Positions 19,053 through 26,710 of a stretch of DNA of 64,000 nt are shown piece by piece (the first letter of the stretch is position 1; each line of letters starts with the position of its first letter). Made by a program: the position numbers and the translations under genes. Origin of the DNA: Thalassoglobus neptunius (lineage in GTDB: Bacteria; Planctomycetota; Planctomycetia; Planctomycetales; Planctomycetaceae); the NCBI RefSeq assembly GCF_007859735.1, contig NZ_SIHI01000001.1, positions 2,716,884 through 2,780,883 on the forward strand, given 5' to 3'. The notes below the pieces were generated by a model. The model searched no databases and had not been told where the DNA came from. It saw nothing but the letters and a program-made list of their open reading frames with translations.

Positions 19053-21223
19053 CAGATCACTCCCGACTGTGCGGCTCGATTCGCCGCCATCGTTTGCAGA
19101 TCCTGATCGATCTGCTGCATGTTTCTTTGGATTGTCGCGCCCACGTTCTGGACGTCTCGTCCGATGGTGTTCTCGAAATTCGCAGCGTCTTCTGGGGAGA
19201 GACCTTGGTTCTCCACTTGGCTCTGAAGAAGTTGCCTCTGCTGTTCGGTCAGTGCCTTCAGCGAATTGAGATATTCCTGTTTGGCCTTCAGGAGATCATT
19301 GTTGAGTGTGGCCTCTTTCCGTTGGGAGGCATTCAACTCACGCGTCAGTCGGTCACGTTCTTCGATGGCACTATCCAGACCGTTGCTCTCTCCGAGTGCC
19401 CCCAGAATCCCGACACCGCCCGCATCACGCCCTCGCTCCGCAAAGAAGTCTTCGGCCAATCCTTTTCCGAATCCCGTCCGATTGAGGATGTCAGCATCCG
19501 CCTTGGTGATGTCTTCACCCTTCTTGACGCGTCCAGCGATCTCCGTGAGCTTGGCCTGGTCGCCTTTGCCAAGCTGTGCGAACCTCGCCAGAGCCGACTG
19601 CTGATTCTGCTTCTCTTGCTGAACTCGCTGCTCTGCTGCGTCCAGATCCGCTTTCGCTGCTGAAACGATCTGGCGTTGAACTTCCAGCCGCTGTCGGGCT
19701 GCGTCCGTGATTCTTTGCTCTGCTGCTGCTCTGGATTCTGTCGCAGCCTTCAGGCGTTCTTGAGCAACTTCCATGTCAGCAGAGAGTGCGAACTGTCCGG
19801 CCCTCTGTCGTTCAATGGCCCGTTCTCTCGCTGCTGCAAGATTCGCTTCAGCTTGTTCCAGTTGTGATAATGCCCGGAGTCGATCTTCTTGCGGGTTGTC
19901 GCCCCCAGTCAGCGCGTTCACGCGTGATCGAACTTCTCCGAACGCGTTTTGAGATTGAACTCTCAGATTTTCGAACTTGCGGATGTTCTCGTTACTCGTT
20001 CGCTGCTGATCAAGGAGTTTTTGCCGGTTGGCTTCAGCTTTGGTAACAGATTCCGTGGACTTGACGGCAGCGATTTGAGCTTCACGCATTGAATATATGG
20101 ACATCACCAAGCTTTCTGACGACGATGATGTTGACCCTAAAGCACGCGCTGCACCTTGCAGAACTTCTGTAGCAACCAATCCGGTTGCACCTAAGACGGA
20201 CAGCGTTCCAGTGAGTGACATGAGCCCTTTACCAGCGGATGCCACAAGCGTGCTGTTGGCGACCTGCCCAGCAACAGCACCACCAACGAATGTTCCGACC
20301 GCTGAGCCTGCCTTCTTTTTCGCAGCACTCGAAGCGGCACCCGATGCAGCAGTTGTGGCGACAGACGCCGCAGCACTCCCTCCATTCGCAGCATCGATCG
20401 CCTTCTGTGAAGCTGCCAGTGCCAGGTTCGCCTCAGTTGCCAGTACCGTCGCTTTCCTCCACTCCTTCATTCCTTCGCGAAGTTCGTGAAAGATCGTCAA
20501 GGCTCCACGAAAAGCAGAAAATGCCCCTTGCACTTTCACGAGGCCACGAACGACATCTTCCAGGTTGTCTTGAGATACAACGCCAAGCGTTACAAACCCT
20601 TGAGCAAGGCTCATCGTCCCCTCAAGAACTCCCTTCGTTCGGTCACTCAAAGCCTTCTGCGACGCATGCATCCTTTCTTTGGCAGAGACATACTGATCGC
20701 TAGTTCTTTGGACAGTGCGAGCCAATTCTTCCTCTCTCGCTTTCGCCTCCGCCGCCGCCTTCGATTGAGCTTGGCTCCAACTGCTCATCTTCCCAATCAT
20801 CGAGTTCTCAGAAGTCTTCTGTTTATTCCACGCATCCAGTTTGGACGTCATGGAATCAATCTCTTTCTGAGATGACTTCCAGATACTCAGCCGCTCTGTC
20901 ATCGTGGCTTTGTCGTTCTCGACAATCCGCTTGTTGGTCTCCTTGGAAGTCTTTTCAATTTCTTTGTTCGCAGTTTCGACTTGCGAGACAACAGCCCTCT
21001 CGGATTCGATAGAGAAATGTTTGGAGCGTTCCCAATGCTTGGCGCGTTCGTCTGCTGCGAACTTTTCCAGAGCCGACATTCGGTTCATGGATTCCCGATG
21101 AATCCGTTCCACTTCAGTCTGAGACTTGGAGACCGCTTCCAAGACGACTTTTGCCGCCGCAGGTGCGCCAGGATCGCCTGACAGCTTCAGGACGATATCG
21201 ACCTCTCGCTTGACACCTGACAT
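19052..21223 (-). CDS. Tail tape measure protein
   Basis: 723 residues, among the longest virion proteins here. Long heptad-rich coiled coils occur in residues 30-230 and again in 380-560. Between them is an Ala/Gly/Ser-rich hydrophobic stretch (VGTFVGGAVAGQVANSTLVA and following) typical of tape measures. These proteins set tail length and help DNA injection. The start MSGVKREV follows an AGAGGTG ribosome-binding site. It lies downstream of the frameshifted tail chaperones, the canonical order. Confidence 0.88.
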   Translation of the reverse strand: MSGVKREVDIVLKLSGDPGAPAAAKVVLEAVSKSQTEVERIHRESMNRMSALEKFAADERAKHWERSKHFSIESERAVVSQVETANKEIEKTSKETNKRIVENDKATMTERLSIWKSSQKEIDSMTSKLDAWNKQKTSENSMIGKMSSWSQAQSKAAAEAKAREEELARTVQRTSDQYVSAKERMHASQKALSDRTKGVLEGTMSLAQGFVTLGVVSQDNLEDVVRGLVKVQGAFSAFRGALTIFHELREGMKEWRKATVLATEANLALAASQKAIDAANGGSAAASVATTAASGAASSAAKKKAGSAVGTFVGGAVAGQVANSTLVASAGKGLMSLTGTLSVLGATGLVATEVLQGAARALGSTSSSSESLVMSIYSMREAQIAAVKSTESVTKAEANRQKLLDQQRTSNENIRKFENLRVQSQNAFGEVRSRVNALTGGDNPQEDRLRALSQLEQAEANLAAARERAIERQRAGQFALSADMEVAQERLKAATESRAAAEQRITDAARQRLEVQRQIVSAAKADLDAAEQRVQQEKQNQQSALARFAQLGKGDQAKLTEIAGRVKKGEDITKADADILNRTGFGKGLAEDFFAERGRDAGGVGILGALGESNGLDSAIEERDRLTRELNASQRKEATLNNDLLKAKQEYLNSLKALTEQQRQLLQSQVENQGLSPEDAANFENTIGRDVQNVGATIQRNMQQIDQDLQTMAANRAAQSGVI

Positions 21224-21285
21224 AAGACGCACCTCTAATTGTTTAGAAATTAGGGAACACTGTTGCCTCAGAGTGGGAAACAACA

Positions 21286-21534
21286 ATGGGAGACTTATCC
21301 ACTTGGGTGGATCGACTTTGCCTAATAATTGCGGTTGTTGTTGTGTGGAAGGTTATTGTGAAGTTGATGGCACCAAAACCACCGAAATCACCACCGGTAG
21401 ATGTCTCGCAACTCCCGCCAGACGTCCAAGAGCAGCTCCGACATCACAACCACATGATCATCCTCAACTTCATCGGAGTGCTGCTCGGACTCGCCTCCCT
21501 CATCTTCGGAGCATACGTCTACTTCACCTTCTAG
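21286..21534 (+). CDS. Small membrane protein in reverse orientation
   Basis: 82 residues on the plus strand within an otherwise minus-strand virion operon. It fills the 308-base gap between the tail chaperones and the tape measure and overlaps the chaperone stop tail to tail by four bases. Two hydrophobic segments (LCLIIAVVVVWKVIVKLM and IILNFIGVLLGLASLIFGAYVYF) flank a proline-rich linker. The clean two-helix pattern argues that it is real. The ribosome-binding site is weak. It is probably an inserted accessory gene. Confidence 0.55.
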   Translation: MGDLSTWVDRLCLIIAVVVVWKVIVKLMAPKPPKSPPVDVSQLPPDVQEQLRHHNHMIILNFIGVLLGLASLIFGAYVYFTF

Positions 21535-21935
21535 TTGCCGGTGAGTGCGGTCACCATCGCCAACTGGACGGCGCCAGCAATTGCGTCGGATTGCTGCCTT
21601 CTGGAATTTCCCTCTTCCAGTTCGGACAGGGCGACGGCTCTTTGCATCACGAGTTCGTCGTCTGGCCACTGCCCCGTAATTCGGCATCTCCGAAAATGCT
21701 CGTAGGCTTTGGCCTGCCTGACAGACAACTCCACCGGTTTCTCCGGCGTTCCTTTCGGGCAACTCCCCCCTTCCCTCCGACACGGCGCCGGACATCCCAT
21801 CGGTCTTTTCAATGGCTGCTTGTCGCGTCCGCATTTCACCTTTCCGATGTTGGGGCCATCTTCCTCATAAAAGAACTCCAAGCAGTGCTGACAATCACGG
21901 AAAGCCACTTCGGGATGCACCAGCATCAAATGCAC
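21531..21935 (-). CDS. Tail assembly chaperone, T part (frameshift extension)
   Basis: This 134-codon frame continues the preceding chaperone gene in the -1 frame. After slippage at 21947-21953, reading runs on without a stop into this frame (about 138 added residues). It contains a zinc-ribbon-like Cys cluster (CQHC, then C, CPAPC and C). In siphophages the G-T fusion binds the tape measure during tail assembly. It is probably expressed only as the fusion; a GTG at 21935 is a possible but weak independent start. Confidence 0.75.
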   Translation of the reverse strand: MHLMLVHPEVAFRDCQHCLEFFYEEDGPNIGKVKCGRDKQPLKRPMGCPAPCRREGGSCPKGTPEKPVELSVRQAKAYEHFRRCRITGQWPDDELVMQRAVALSELEEGNSRRQQSDAIAGAVQLAMVTALTGN

Positions 21936-21943
21936 CCCGCGAA

Positions 21944-22324
21944 TCAGTTTCCCAATTCTTCCTGCAAGTTCATCCGTGCTGTTTGTGGCTCACCGGGAAC
22001 GGAATCCGACATTCTGAACTGAGTGATAATGTCGATGATTTTCGCCTGAACCATGCGGTGTACACGGTGGCAATTCTCCGCAGTGATGGGAACAGGCTTT
22101 CCGGCACTGTCACAGAGATCCCACTCCACGAGATGCTTTCGCATGAACTCTGAATCACGCTTCGCTCTCTCCTGACCGGGCAACGTGTCTTCACCCGTCA
22201 AAAATTCTGTCACTTCACCACCACCTGCTGGACGATACTTGAATCGAATCGCCTCAAGCTCGTAGTCCGGCATCGCAGCGATGTAACCATCGAGCGTGTA
22301 GCCGTCATTGATAAAAGCACCCAT
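21944..22324 (-). CDS. Tail assembly chaperone, G part
   Basis: 126 residues, acidic and helical, starting MGAFINDGYTLDGYIAA. A GGAGGCG ribosome-binding site lies in the short space between the upstream terminator and this ATG. It ends with a TGA directly after a slippery heptamer, so a fraction of ribosomes should continue into the next frame to give a G-T fusion of about 264 residues. Position just upstream of the tape measure supports the call. Confidence 0.78.
   Translation of the reverse strand: MGAFINDGYTLDGYIAAMPDYELEAIRFKYRPAGGGEVTEFLTGEDTLPGQERAKRDSEFMRKHLVEWDLCDSAGKPVPITAENCHRVHRMVQAKIIDIITQFRMSDSVPGEPQTARMNLQEELGN
21947..21953 (-). promoter_or_regulatory. Programmed -1 ribosomal frameshift site (G GGA AAC)
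   Basis: The minus strand reads TTG GGA AAC TGA in the zero frame, so the heptamer is in the exact X XXY YYZ register with a stop immediately after. The -1 frame is open into the 21531-21935 gene. This is the classical arrangement for siphophage tail chaperones; lambda uses GGGAAAG. Confidence 0.82.
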
Positions 22325-22346
22325 TCTGTTCGCCTCCAGAATCCAT

Positions 22347-22433
22347 AAAAAAAGGCGGCCTCTCAATTTGAGAGACCGCCGTGGGCAGTGCGTCGTGAAC
22401 TTTTGAAGACCGTTCACGCCAAGACGTATTCAC
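22347..22433 (-). ncRNA. Small structured RNA cassette, copy A, ending in a terminator
   Basis: Read on the minus strand, about 87 nt from a predicted start near 22433. A small stem (22423-22436) is followed by a 7-bp hairpin (22394-22400 with 22412-22418), then the box CTGCCCACGGCGGTC, whose 3' part begins the terminator. The terminator has an 11-bp stem (22354-22364 with 22370-22380) and seven U. A U-G pair in the minus-strand RNA would be a C-A mismatch on the plus strand, which fixes the orientation. It ends 23 bases before the tail chaperone ATG. The role is unknown. Confidence 0.7.
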
Positions 22434-22439
22434 GCCAGA

Positions 22440-22469
22440 ATTGTGCGCAGAACTCAACCAGCCAGACAA
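22440..22469 (-). promoter_or_regulatory. Promoter of RNA cassette A
   Basis: -35 TTGTCT (22464-22469), an 18-base spacer ending in GCG, and -10 CACAAT (22440-22445). The same geometry and the GCGCACAAT end recur at cassettes B and C. Confidence 0.6.
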
Positions 22470-22658
22470 GATCAATCAAAACTGCCGCTTTCAATGGAGA
22501 CACGACGCTTCGGATTCTTGACGTGACGACACGTGAAGTGCTGTACTCTTTGGTTGACAAAATGCGGCGAAATGCCCACTACAGGTTGCATCGTGGAGGT
22601 GTAAACCAAGATCAGTCGCCGCCTCCTCGAAAACAATCGAGTTGGTCAATGAGAACTC

Positions 22659-22850
22659 TCACTCTGAGTCTTTCCGGGCTTTCCTTATGATTCTTCTGGC
22701 AGCAGCGAGCAACGTCTCTCTCGACCATGTGACGTGCTTCTCGTCAAGAATTTCCGCAGCCTCTATGATCAGATTCTTTTCCGACTGCGTGAGCGGAATT
22801 TTCGTGCTCTCCGTCCTTCGATCTTCCGGGTTCTTCTTCGGTCGCCCCAT
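22659..22850 (-). CDS. Small ribbon-helix-helix-like DNA-binding protein
   Basis: 63 residues beginning MGRPKKNPEDRRTESTKIPL. A basic, AT-hook-like start is followed by a strand and two helices (LTQSEKNLIIEAAEILDEKH, then WSRETLLAAARRII), the pattern of small RHH regulators. An inverted pair of CCCGTAA/TTACGGG half-sites lies just upstream (22861-22867 and 22902-22908) and could be its operator. Its neighbour on the other strand is the RecT-like gene. No clear ribosome-binding site is visible. Confidence 0.65.
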   Translation of the reverse strand: MGRPKKNPEDRRTESTKIPLTQSEKNLIIEAAEILDEKHVTWSRETLLAAARRIIRKARKDSE

Positions 22851-22942
22851 TTTTATTATTCCCGTAAAAACATTTGATCCGAACTTGAATGCCACGAGTT
22901 ATTACGGGTATGTTAAATTGTCGTTGAGGAACGGCAAGTCAC

Positions 22943-22977
22943 AAAAAAAGCCCGAACCAGCGGAAACTGATTCGGGC
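22943..22977 (-). terminator. Terminator, minus strand
   Basis: GCCCGAATCAG pairs with CTGGTTCGGGC (22950-22960 with 22967-22977 in plus coordinates), followed on the minus strand by seven T (22943-22949). It lies upstream of the small RHH gene and would stop minus-strand read-through from the tail tube side. Confidence 0.85.
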
Positions 22978-23060
22978 GAACCAAAACCCGGCGTAAACGC
23001 CAGACTTGGCCTAGCAATTCGAGTCTACCGCGTTTCGCCCCAATTGAAAGGGTGAAACCC

Positions 23061-23591
23061 ATGTTTCATGCTGTCTGCCACTCTCCTGCTAACGATTCTT
23101 CCAGCTTCGACAACTTGGACAAAGCCGCCACTCGGTTGAGTCAAGCAACCATCCTTCCCCAAAAGTTCCAAGGTGAAGACAACATTGGCAACTGCGTTCT
23201 GGCTCTGATGGTTGCCGATCGATACGGCATCGACGTTCTGACTGCCATTCACCAGATGGCCAATGCACCTGGTGGTGTCATTGCTGATTGCCAAGTTTTT
23301 CAGATCTACTTGTTCAACCAGTGTGGTCGCTTCACTCCGATTCGCTACATCTGGACCGGAACTGAAGGAATGATGAACTACGGCGTTCGAGCCGAATCTA
23401 TCGAACTGGCGACAGGTCAAGCTGTCACTGGTCCGGTCTTCACCGTTCAAGATGCCTTGGACACCGAATACATGGCGGTTTCCATAAGCGACAACAACGA
23501 GATCCCGTACGCAGAAATGACTCAGTTTGTCGGATCTCAGTTGGTCCAGAAGTACGCTCCGGACATCGCGGGCGGACTGACATTGAGCTAG
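23061..23591 (+). CDS. Short RecT-like single-strand annealing protein
   Basis: 176 residues on the plus strand. The N-terminal pattern (LDKAATRLSQATILPQKFQG, then NIGNCVLALMVADRYGIDVL and IHQMANAPGGV) is that of phage RecT-family proteins. So is the later segment with a YGVRAESIELATGQAVTGP core, which matches the usual NYGCRA..ATG...GP block. RecT proteins coat and anneal single-stranded DNA in phage recombination. Many relatives are longer, so this is a compact or trimmed form. An AGGGTG site precedes the chosen ATG; a GTG nine bases upstream is possible. It is flanked by terminators and is a self-contained unit. Confidence 0.68.
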   Translation: MFHAVCHSPANDSSSFDNLDKAATRLSQATILPQKFQGEDNIGNCVLALMVADRYGIDVLTAIHQMANAPGGVIADCQVFQIYLFNQCGRFTPIRYIWTGTEGMMNYGVRAESIELATGQAVTGPVFTVQDALDTEYMAVSISDNNEIPYAEMTQFVGSQLVQKYAPDIAGGLTLS

Positions 23592-23606
23592 TCGATGGCA
23601 CCATGA

Positions 23607-23640
23607 GTAGACCGTCTCCGTTTCCCTGGAGACGGTCTAC
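23607..23640. terminator. Bidirectional terminator after the RecT-like gene
   Basis: A perfect 13-bp stem (GTAGACCGTCTCC at 23607-23619 with GGAGACGGTCTAC at 23628-23640) with an eight-base loop. On the plus strand it is followed by TTCTCTTT. It closes the rightward RecT-like gene and may also stop leftward transcripts. Confidence 0.85.
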
Positions 23641-23718
23641 TTCTCTTTCAGGCGTCACCATCTGGTATCTTGCGCCACCCGGCGCCATGTCTCACTTCAG
23701 AAGCATCCGAACCGCTTA

Positions 23719-24612
23719 CTACGCATGCGCGTTCGTGATTCGAATATCTGGGGCAGTCGCTCCCGCATGTCCAATGCCGCGTGACTGACCTTCCATCGGA
23801 ATCACCAACTGTCCTTTCGAGTTCACGACCGGCTTCCCAGTCGTGAATGACAATCGTCCGAGAAGTGCCGTCAGCACGCTGCTTGCTTCTTCCGCATTGG
23901 TCAAAACCAGACTCACTTGCTCACCGGAAACAGTTGTCGAAATCAAACCGGAGTTGCCTTCGGCCGGAACACTCAGTCTCACGGTCACAATTCGATCCGA
24001 AGAATTGATCAGCGAGTCCCGCGTCAAGTTATTCGCGAACTGATCGACAATCAGCACATTGTCCACCACGATCTCAAAATCGAACAACTTGCGAGCGGCA
24101 CTTTCGATCGTGACATCGCCCAGATCGCTGAAGAAATACGGCTTCGACACATCCGGGGTCGGTGCTGGTGATGGCCAGCTTTGCCCCCAGGTGATCGACT
24201 CTGCCTCAACATCCAGAGACATTCCGATGATGCCGCCTTGGCTACCACGGAGCGTGAACCGATTGATCTTCGCAGCAGTGACCAGAGCAATGTCTGTGAC
24301 CTTGTCGATCAACAGATTGAACTCAGGGATTGTCTCCGCCACATTGAAAATGTTGGACGACTCAGCCGCTCCGAGTGCTGCCGGAAGAATGTTATCCAGT
24401 GCAATCCGACTGGCTTCCATTTCAATCGTGCCGCGCACTGTCTCATTGCCGGAACGATTCCGCTCACTGGCGTGAGTTCGCGTTCCACGAAATCCCGCTG
24501 AATTCAGAATCGGAATGTCCTGCACGATCGACTCGCTCAGGAACTCCAGCCAAATTGACGAATCGTCAAACGATCCAGTATCCCACAGCATGCGTGACGA
24601 AAAACCGGGCAT
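23719..24612 (-). CDS. Phage tail tube protein
   Basis: 297 residues with a mixed beta pattern and the segment EMEASRIALDNILPAALGAA, typical of the tail tube protein family of siphophages. Three further traits fit: strand-rich repeats (FTLRGSQGGIIGMSLDVEAESITWG), a long tail-tube-like insertion, and position downstream of tail completion genes and upstream of the chaperones. It forms the hollow tube around the tape measure. Confidence 0.78.
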   Translation of the reverse strand: MPGFSSRMLWDTGSFDDSSIWLEFLSESIVQDIPILNSAGFRGTRTHASERNRSGNETVRGTIEMEASRIALDNILPAALGAAESSNIFNVAETIPEFNLLIDKVTDIALVTAAKINRFTLRGSQGGIIGMSLDVEAESITWGQSWPSPAPTPDVSKPYFFSDLGDVTIESAARKLFDFEIVVDNVLIVDQFANNLTRDSLINSSDRIVTVRLSVPAEGNSGLISTTVSGEQVSLVLTNAEEASSVLTALLGRLSFTTGKPVVNSKGQLVIPMEGQSRGIGHAGATAPDIRITNAHA

Positions 24613-24624
24613 TATTCACTCTCC

Positions 24625-25077
24625 TTAGAGTTGATCAATCTGTTGATTCACGTCATCCCCGATGCGCTCGGCGGCATCGTCGGCCATCTTGTCGTTCACT
24701 CCGATGAACGGTCTGGCAGGAATCTTCCCGGAACCATGCTGCATCCTCGCAGCGACCGGTTCACCGTTCTTCGTGTGTGCTGTCCCCAATCGAGCACTGT
24801 TATTCGTCACCTGTTCAATGTGCCCCGCACGGTTTCCCTTCACAGAACTGTTGAGCTCTCCCGTCTCGAACAACGCAACTGAGTGCCCTTTGAGCATCGA
24901 TGTATACCGTGACAGAGGAGCATACGGCGTACCATCGGGAGACACCTGCTGATGCATCATCTGGTCGAGTTCGCCCTTGGCAAAATCAGTCCAGTCCTGA
25001 AGAGCATCCCGGCATTGCGGGTTTGCAACAACTCCTGCCAGGCCATTCATGAAGTCGGTGAATTCAGCAACATTCAC
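24625..25077 (-). CDS. Phage virion morphogenesis protein (tail completion)
   Basis: 150 residues. The motif QVSPDGTPYAPLSRYT near residue 45 and the C-terminal ARPFIGVNDK are signatures of the phage virion morphogenesis family (P2 gpS / Mu gpG group), which finish or cap tails. The start GTG region overlaps the upstream gene by four bases, so the two are coupled. It lies directly before the tail tube gene. Confidence 0.82.
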   Translation of the reverse strand: MNVAEFTDFMNGLAGVVANPQCRDALQDWTDFAKGELDQMMHQQVSPDGTPYAPLSRYTSMLKGHSVALFETGELNSSVKGNRAGHIEQVTNNSARLGTAHTKNGEPVAARMQHGSGKIPARPFIGVNDKMADDAAERIGDDVNQQIDQL

Positions 25078-25406
25078 GGTCTTTCAACGCCCTTCCCAAA
25101 CTTGTCAACGACAACCTTGTTCTTGTTTCGATGATCGACGGCAGTCACTTCGACCGGCCAATCTTCAGAAAGCCCCTTCACCTTCCTGTATTGCATTGCC
25201 GCTGACTCCGCGTCGTCTGCGTCCAACCGGAGACGTCCACAAGTCTCCTTTCCGACGCGCTCGATCGGCGGTGGTTGCAACGATCGCACATCGAACTGAA
25301 CGACCTTCTCCTTTTGCTTCATCCAAATCGTTTGGCTGGTTGGAGTAAAATCAGTCAGAGGATGATCCGAATTGGATTGCGACTGTTGATTTGCTTTCTT
25401 AGTCAT
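25074..25406 (-). CDS. Unknown small neck/tail protein
   Basis: 110 residues, overlapping both neighbours by four bases. The N-terminus is polar and Gln-rich. The C-terminal half has a compact fold-like pattern (CGRLRLDADDAESAAMQYRKV, then WPVEVTAVDH). The context is neck or tail completion. I do not recognise a family. Confidence 0.7.
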   Translation of the reverse strand: MTKKANQQSQSNSDHPLTDFTPTSQTIWMKQKEKVVQFDVRSLQPPPIERVGKETCGRLRLDADDAESAAMQYRKVKGLSEDWPVEVTAVDHRNKNKVVVDKFGKGVERP

Positions 25407-26140
25407 ACCCCGCGTGTCTCCCTACTTAAGAACTGAAACTGCAACGCTGAACACATAATGTTCCCTGTCCACCACGGATCATTCAGGAGTGGCATCTGTC
25501 CCATGCGACAGCCCCAAATTGTCGCGTCTGCTGTTGCCAAGGGTTGATTCACGAATGCGTTGCGAATCCGCTCTCGATTCCGAGACCACTTGGCTTTGAG
25601 TGCATCCGTCTGTGACCGATTCGCTGCCATGACATGCGCCACGATCACCGGGTACTCATAATCGTCCCGCTGCATCGGACCTTCGTTGGTCAGGTTCTCC
25701 CCGTTCGCCGGAGTGACCACCACAAGCTCACCCACCTTCAAGCCAGGTGTCGTCTTGGGATCAACGATGTAGTGAGACTGCACATTGGCACTCGCAATTG
25801 AGCCTGTCTCAGCCTCCAGGCTGAGCAATCGCAACTTGGCCACAACAGCCGCCAAGACTTGATCCCAGACAGAATCTGTCTCGTCCAACACAACCGCGTA
25901 GATCGGCTTACTGATCTCATTGACGTCAGACTCCGCGAAGAACCAGAACGCGCCTTTGCCTGTGTTGACTGTGACGTCTCCGTCACCAACTCTTGATCCT
26001 TGACTTTGCCACGTCTGCTCACTGTCCCACTGAGTTCCCACTTGTACGGCATAGACTGTCAACGTATCTCCACCACCTGCCCCGCTGATCGAGCAATCGG
26101 CGGAACCATCTCCGTTCTGAGAGACAGTGAGGGTCAACAC
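25403..26140 (-). CDS. Putative tail terminator/neck protein with Ig-like N-terminus
   Basis: 245 residues from a GTG 14 bases after the poly-U of RNA cassette B. The first 90 residues are beta-rich (LTLTVSQNGDGSADCSISG). The rest contains the segment WDQVLAAVVAKLRLLSLE and a C-terminal ALQFQFLSRE, resembling tail terminator proteins. The coupled position ahead of the morphogenesis gene fits. No ribosome-binding site is obvious, and an ACTCTGCC stretch precedes the start. Confidence 0.65.
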   Translation of the reverse strand: MLTLTVSQNGDGSADCSISGAGGGDTLTVYAVQVGTQWDSEQTWQSQGSRVGDGDVTVNTGKGAFWFFAESDVNEISKPIYAVVLDETDSVWDQVLAAVVAKLRLLSLEAETGSIASANVQSHYIVDPKTTPGLKVGELVVVTPANGENLTNEGPMQRDDYEYPVIVAHVMAANRSQTDALKAKWSRNRERIRNAFVNQPLATADATIWGCRMGQMPLLNDPWWTGNIMCSALQFQFLSRETRGV

Positions 26141-26153
26141 TTGGCAGAGTCCA

Positions 26154-26240
26154 CAAAAAAAGGCGGCCTCTCAAACGAGAGACCGCCGTGGGCAGTGTGA
26201 TGCAGGTAATTGGAGACCACCTGCACCAAGACGTATTCGC
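26154..26240 (-). ncRNA. Small structured RNA cassette, copy B
   Basis: About 87 nt on the minus strand. Its hairpin stem TGCAGGT/ACCTGCA (26201-26207 with 26219-26225) replaces the CGTGAAC/GTTCACG stem of copy A at six of seven pairs while the loop stays near-identical (GGTCTCCAATT versus GGTCTTCAAAA). The box CTGCCCACGGCGGTC and the terminator (26162-26172 with 26177-26187, then U7) are kept. It ends 14 bases before the start of the 25403-26140 gene. Confidence 0.7.
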
Positions 26241-26246
26241 GTCAGA

Positions 26247-26276
26247 ATTGTGCGCAGAACTCAATCAGTCAGACAA
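26247..26276 (-). promoter_or_regulatory. Promoter of RNA cassette B
   Basis: -35 TTGTCT (26271-26276), 18-base spacer, -10 CACAAT (26247-26252). The spacer and flanks are nearly identical to copy A. Confidence 0.6.
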
Positions 26277-26382
26277 GATCAATCAACTCACCACGATCTT
26301 CAACGCGTTCATACCGCGCAGAAAGAAATCCAACGACTCAGGGTTTTCGAACCGTTGGATTGGAGAAGCGCCTTTTCAGATG

Positions 26383-26703
26383 CTAATCAGACGATTCGTC
26401 CTCATCTCTTTCGATGAGTCCCTTGTTCGTTGCCTCTTCAATCCACTCTGCCTTGCTCTTTGTGCATTGACCAAGCTCCTTCGCAAAATGCGGAGAAACA
26501 CTGAGATCTCCCGGAATATGATCGTGCCCCTTGTCCTTCTCTGACCCACGACGAATACCGAATCTAGCGACAGCTTTCTCTTTATGAAAGATCACATAAA
26601 TGTCATGAGCTTTGTTCTTCTTGCCGTTTTTCGATGTGAGAATCACAGCCCCCAGTTTCTTCTGAATTTTTACCGCCAACTCTTTCGTGATCTGACGTGC
26701 CAT
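26383..26703 (-). CDS. HicA-like small basic protein (toxin candidate)
   Basis: 106 residues, basic. A dsRBD-like arrangement is visible: an N-terminal helix (ITKELAVKIQKKLGAVIL), strands with KAHDIYVIFHKEKAVARFGIRRG, and then GHDHIPGDLSVSPHFAKELGQC with a central His. The layout recalls HicA mRNA interferases, and the gene follows a HicB-like domain protein with a seven-base gap. Assignment is by fold pattern and context. It could instead be an unrelated small family common in planctomycetes. Confidence 0.55.
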   Translation of the reverse strand: MARQITKELAVKIQKKLGAVILTSKNGKKNKAHDIYVIFHKEKAVARFGIRRGSEKDKGHDHIPGDLSVSPHFAKELGQCTKSKAEWIEEATNKGLIERDEDESSD

Positions 26704-26710
26704 TAAATTG

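Noticed and set aside
22410-22500. The conserved leader of cassette A as a 29-codon hydrophobic peptide (starting GTG, including LIDLVWLVEF)
   Set aside because: In cassette B the same frame has TGA in place of both Trp codons, so the conserved feature is the DNA or RNA, not a peptide.
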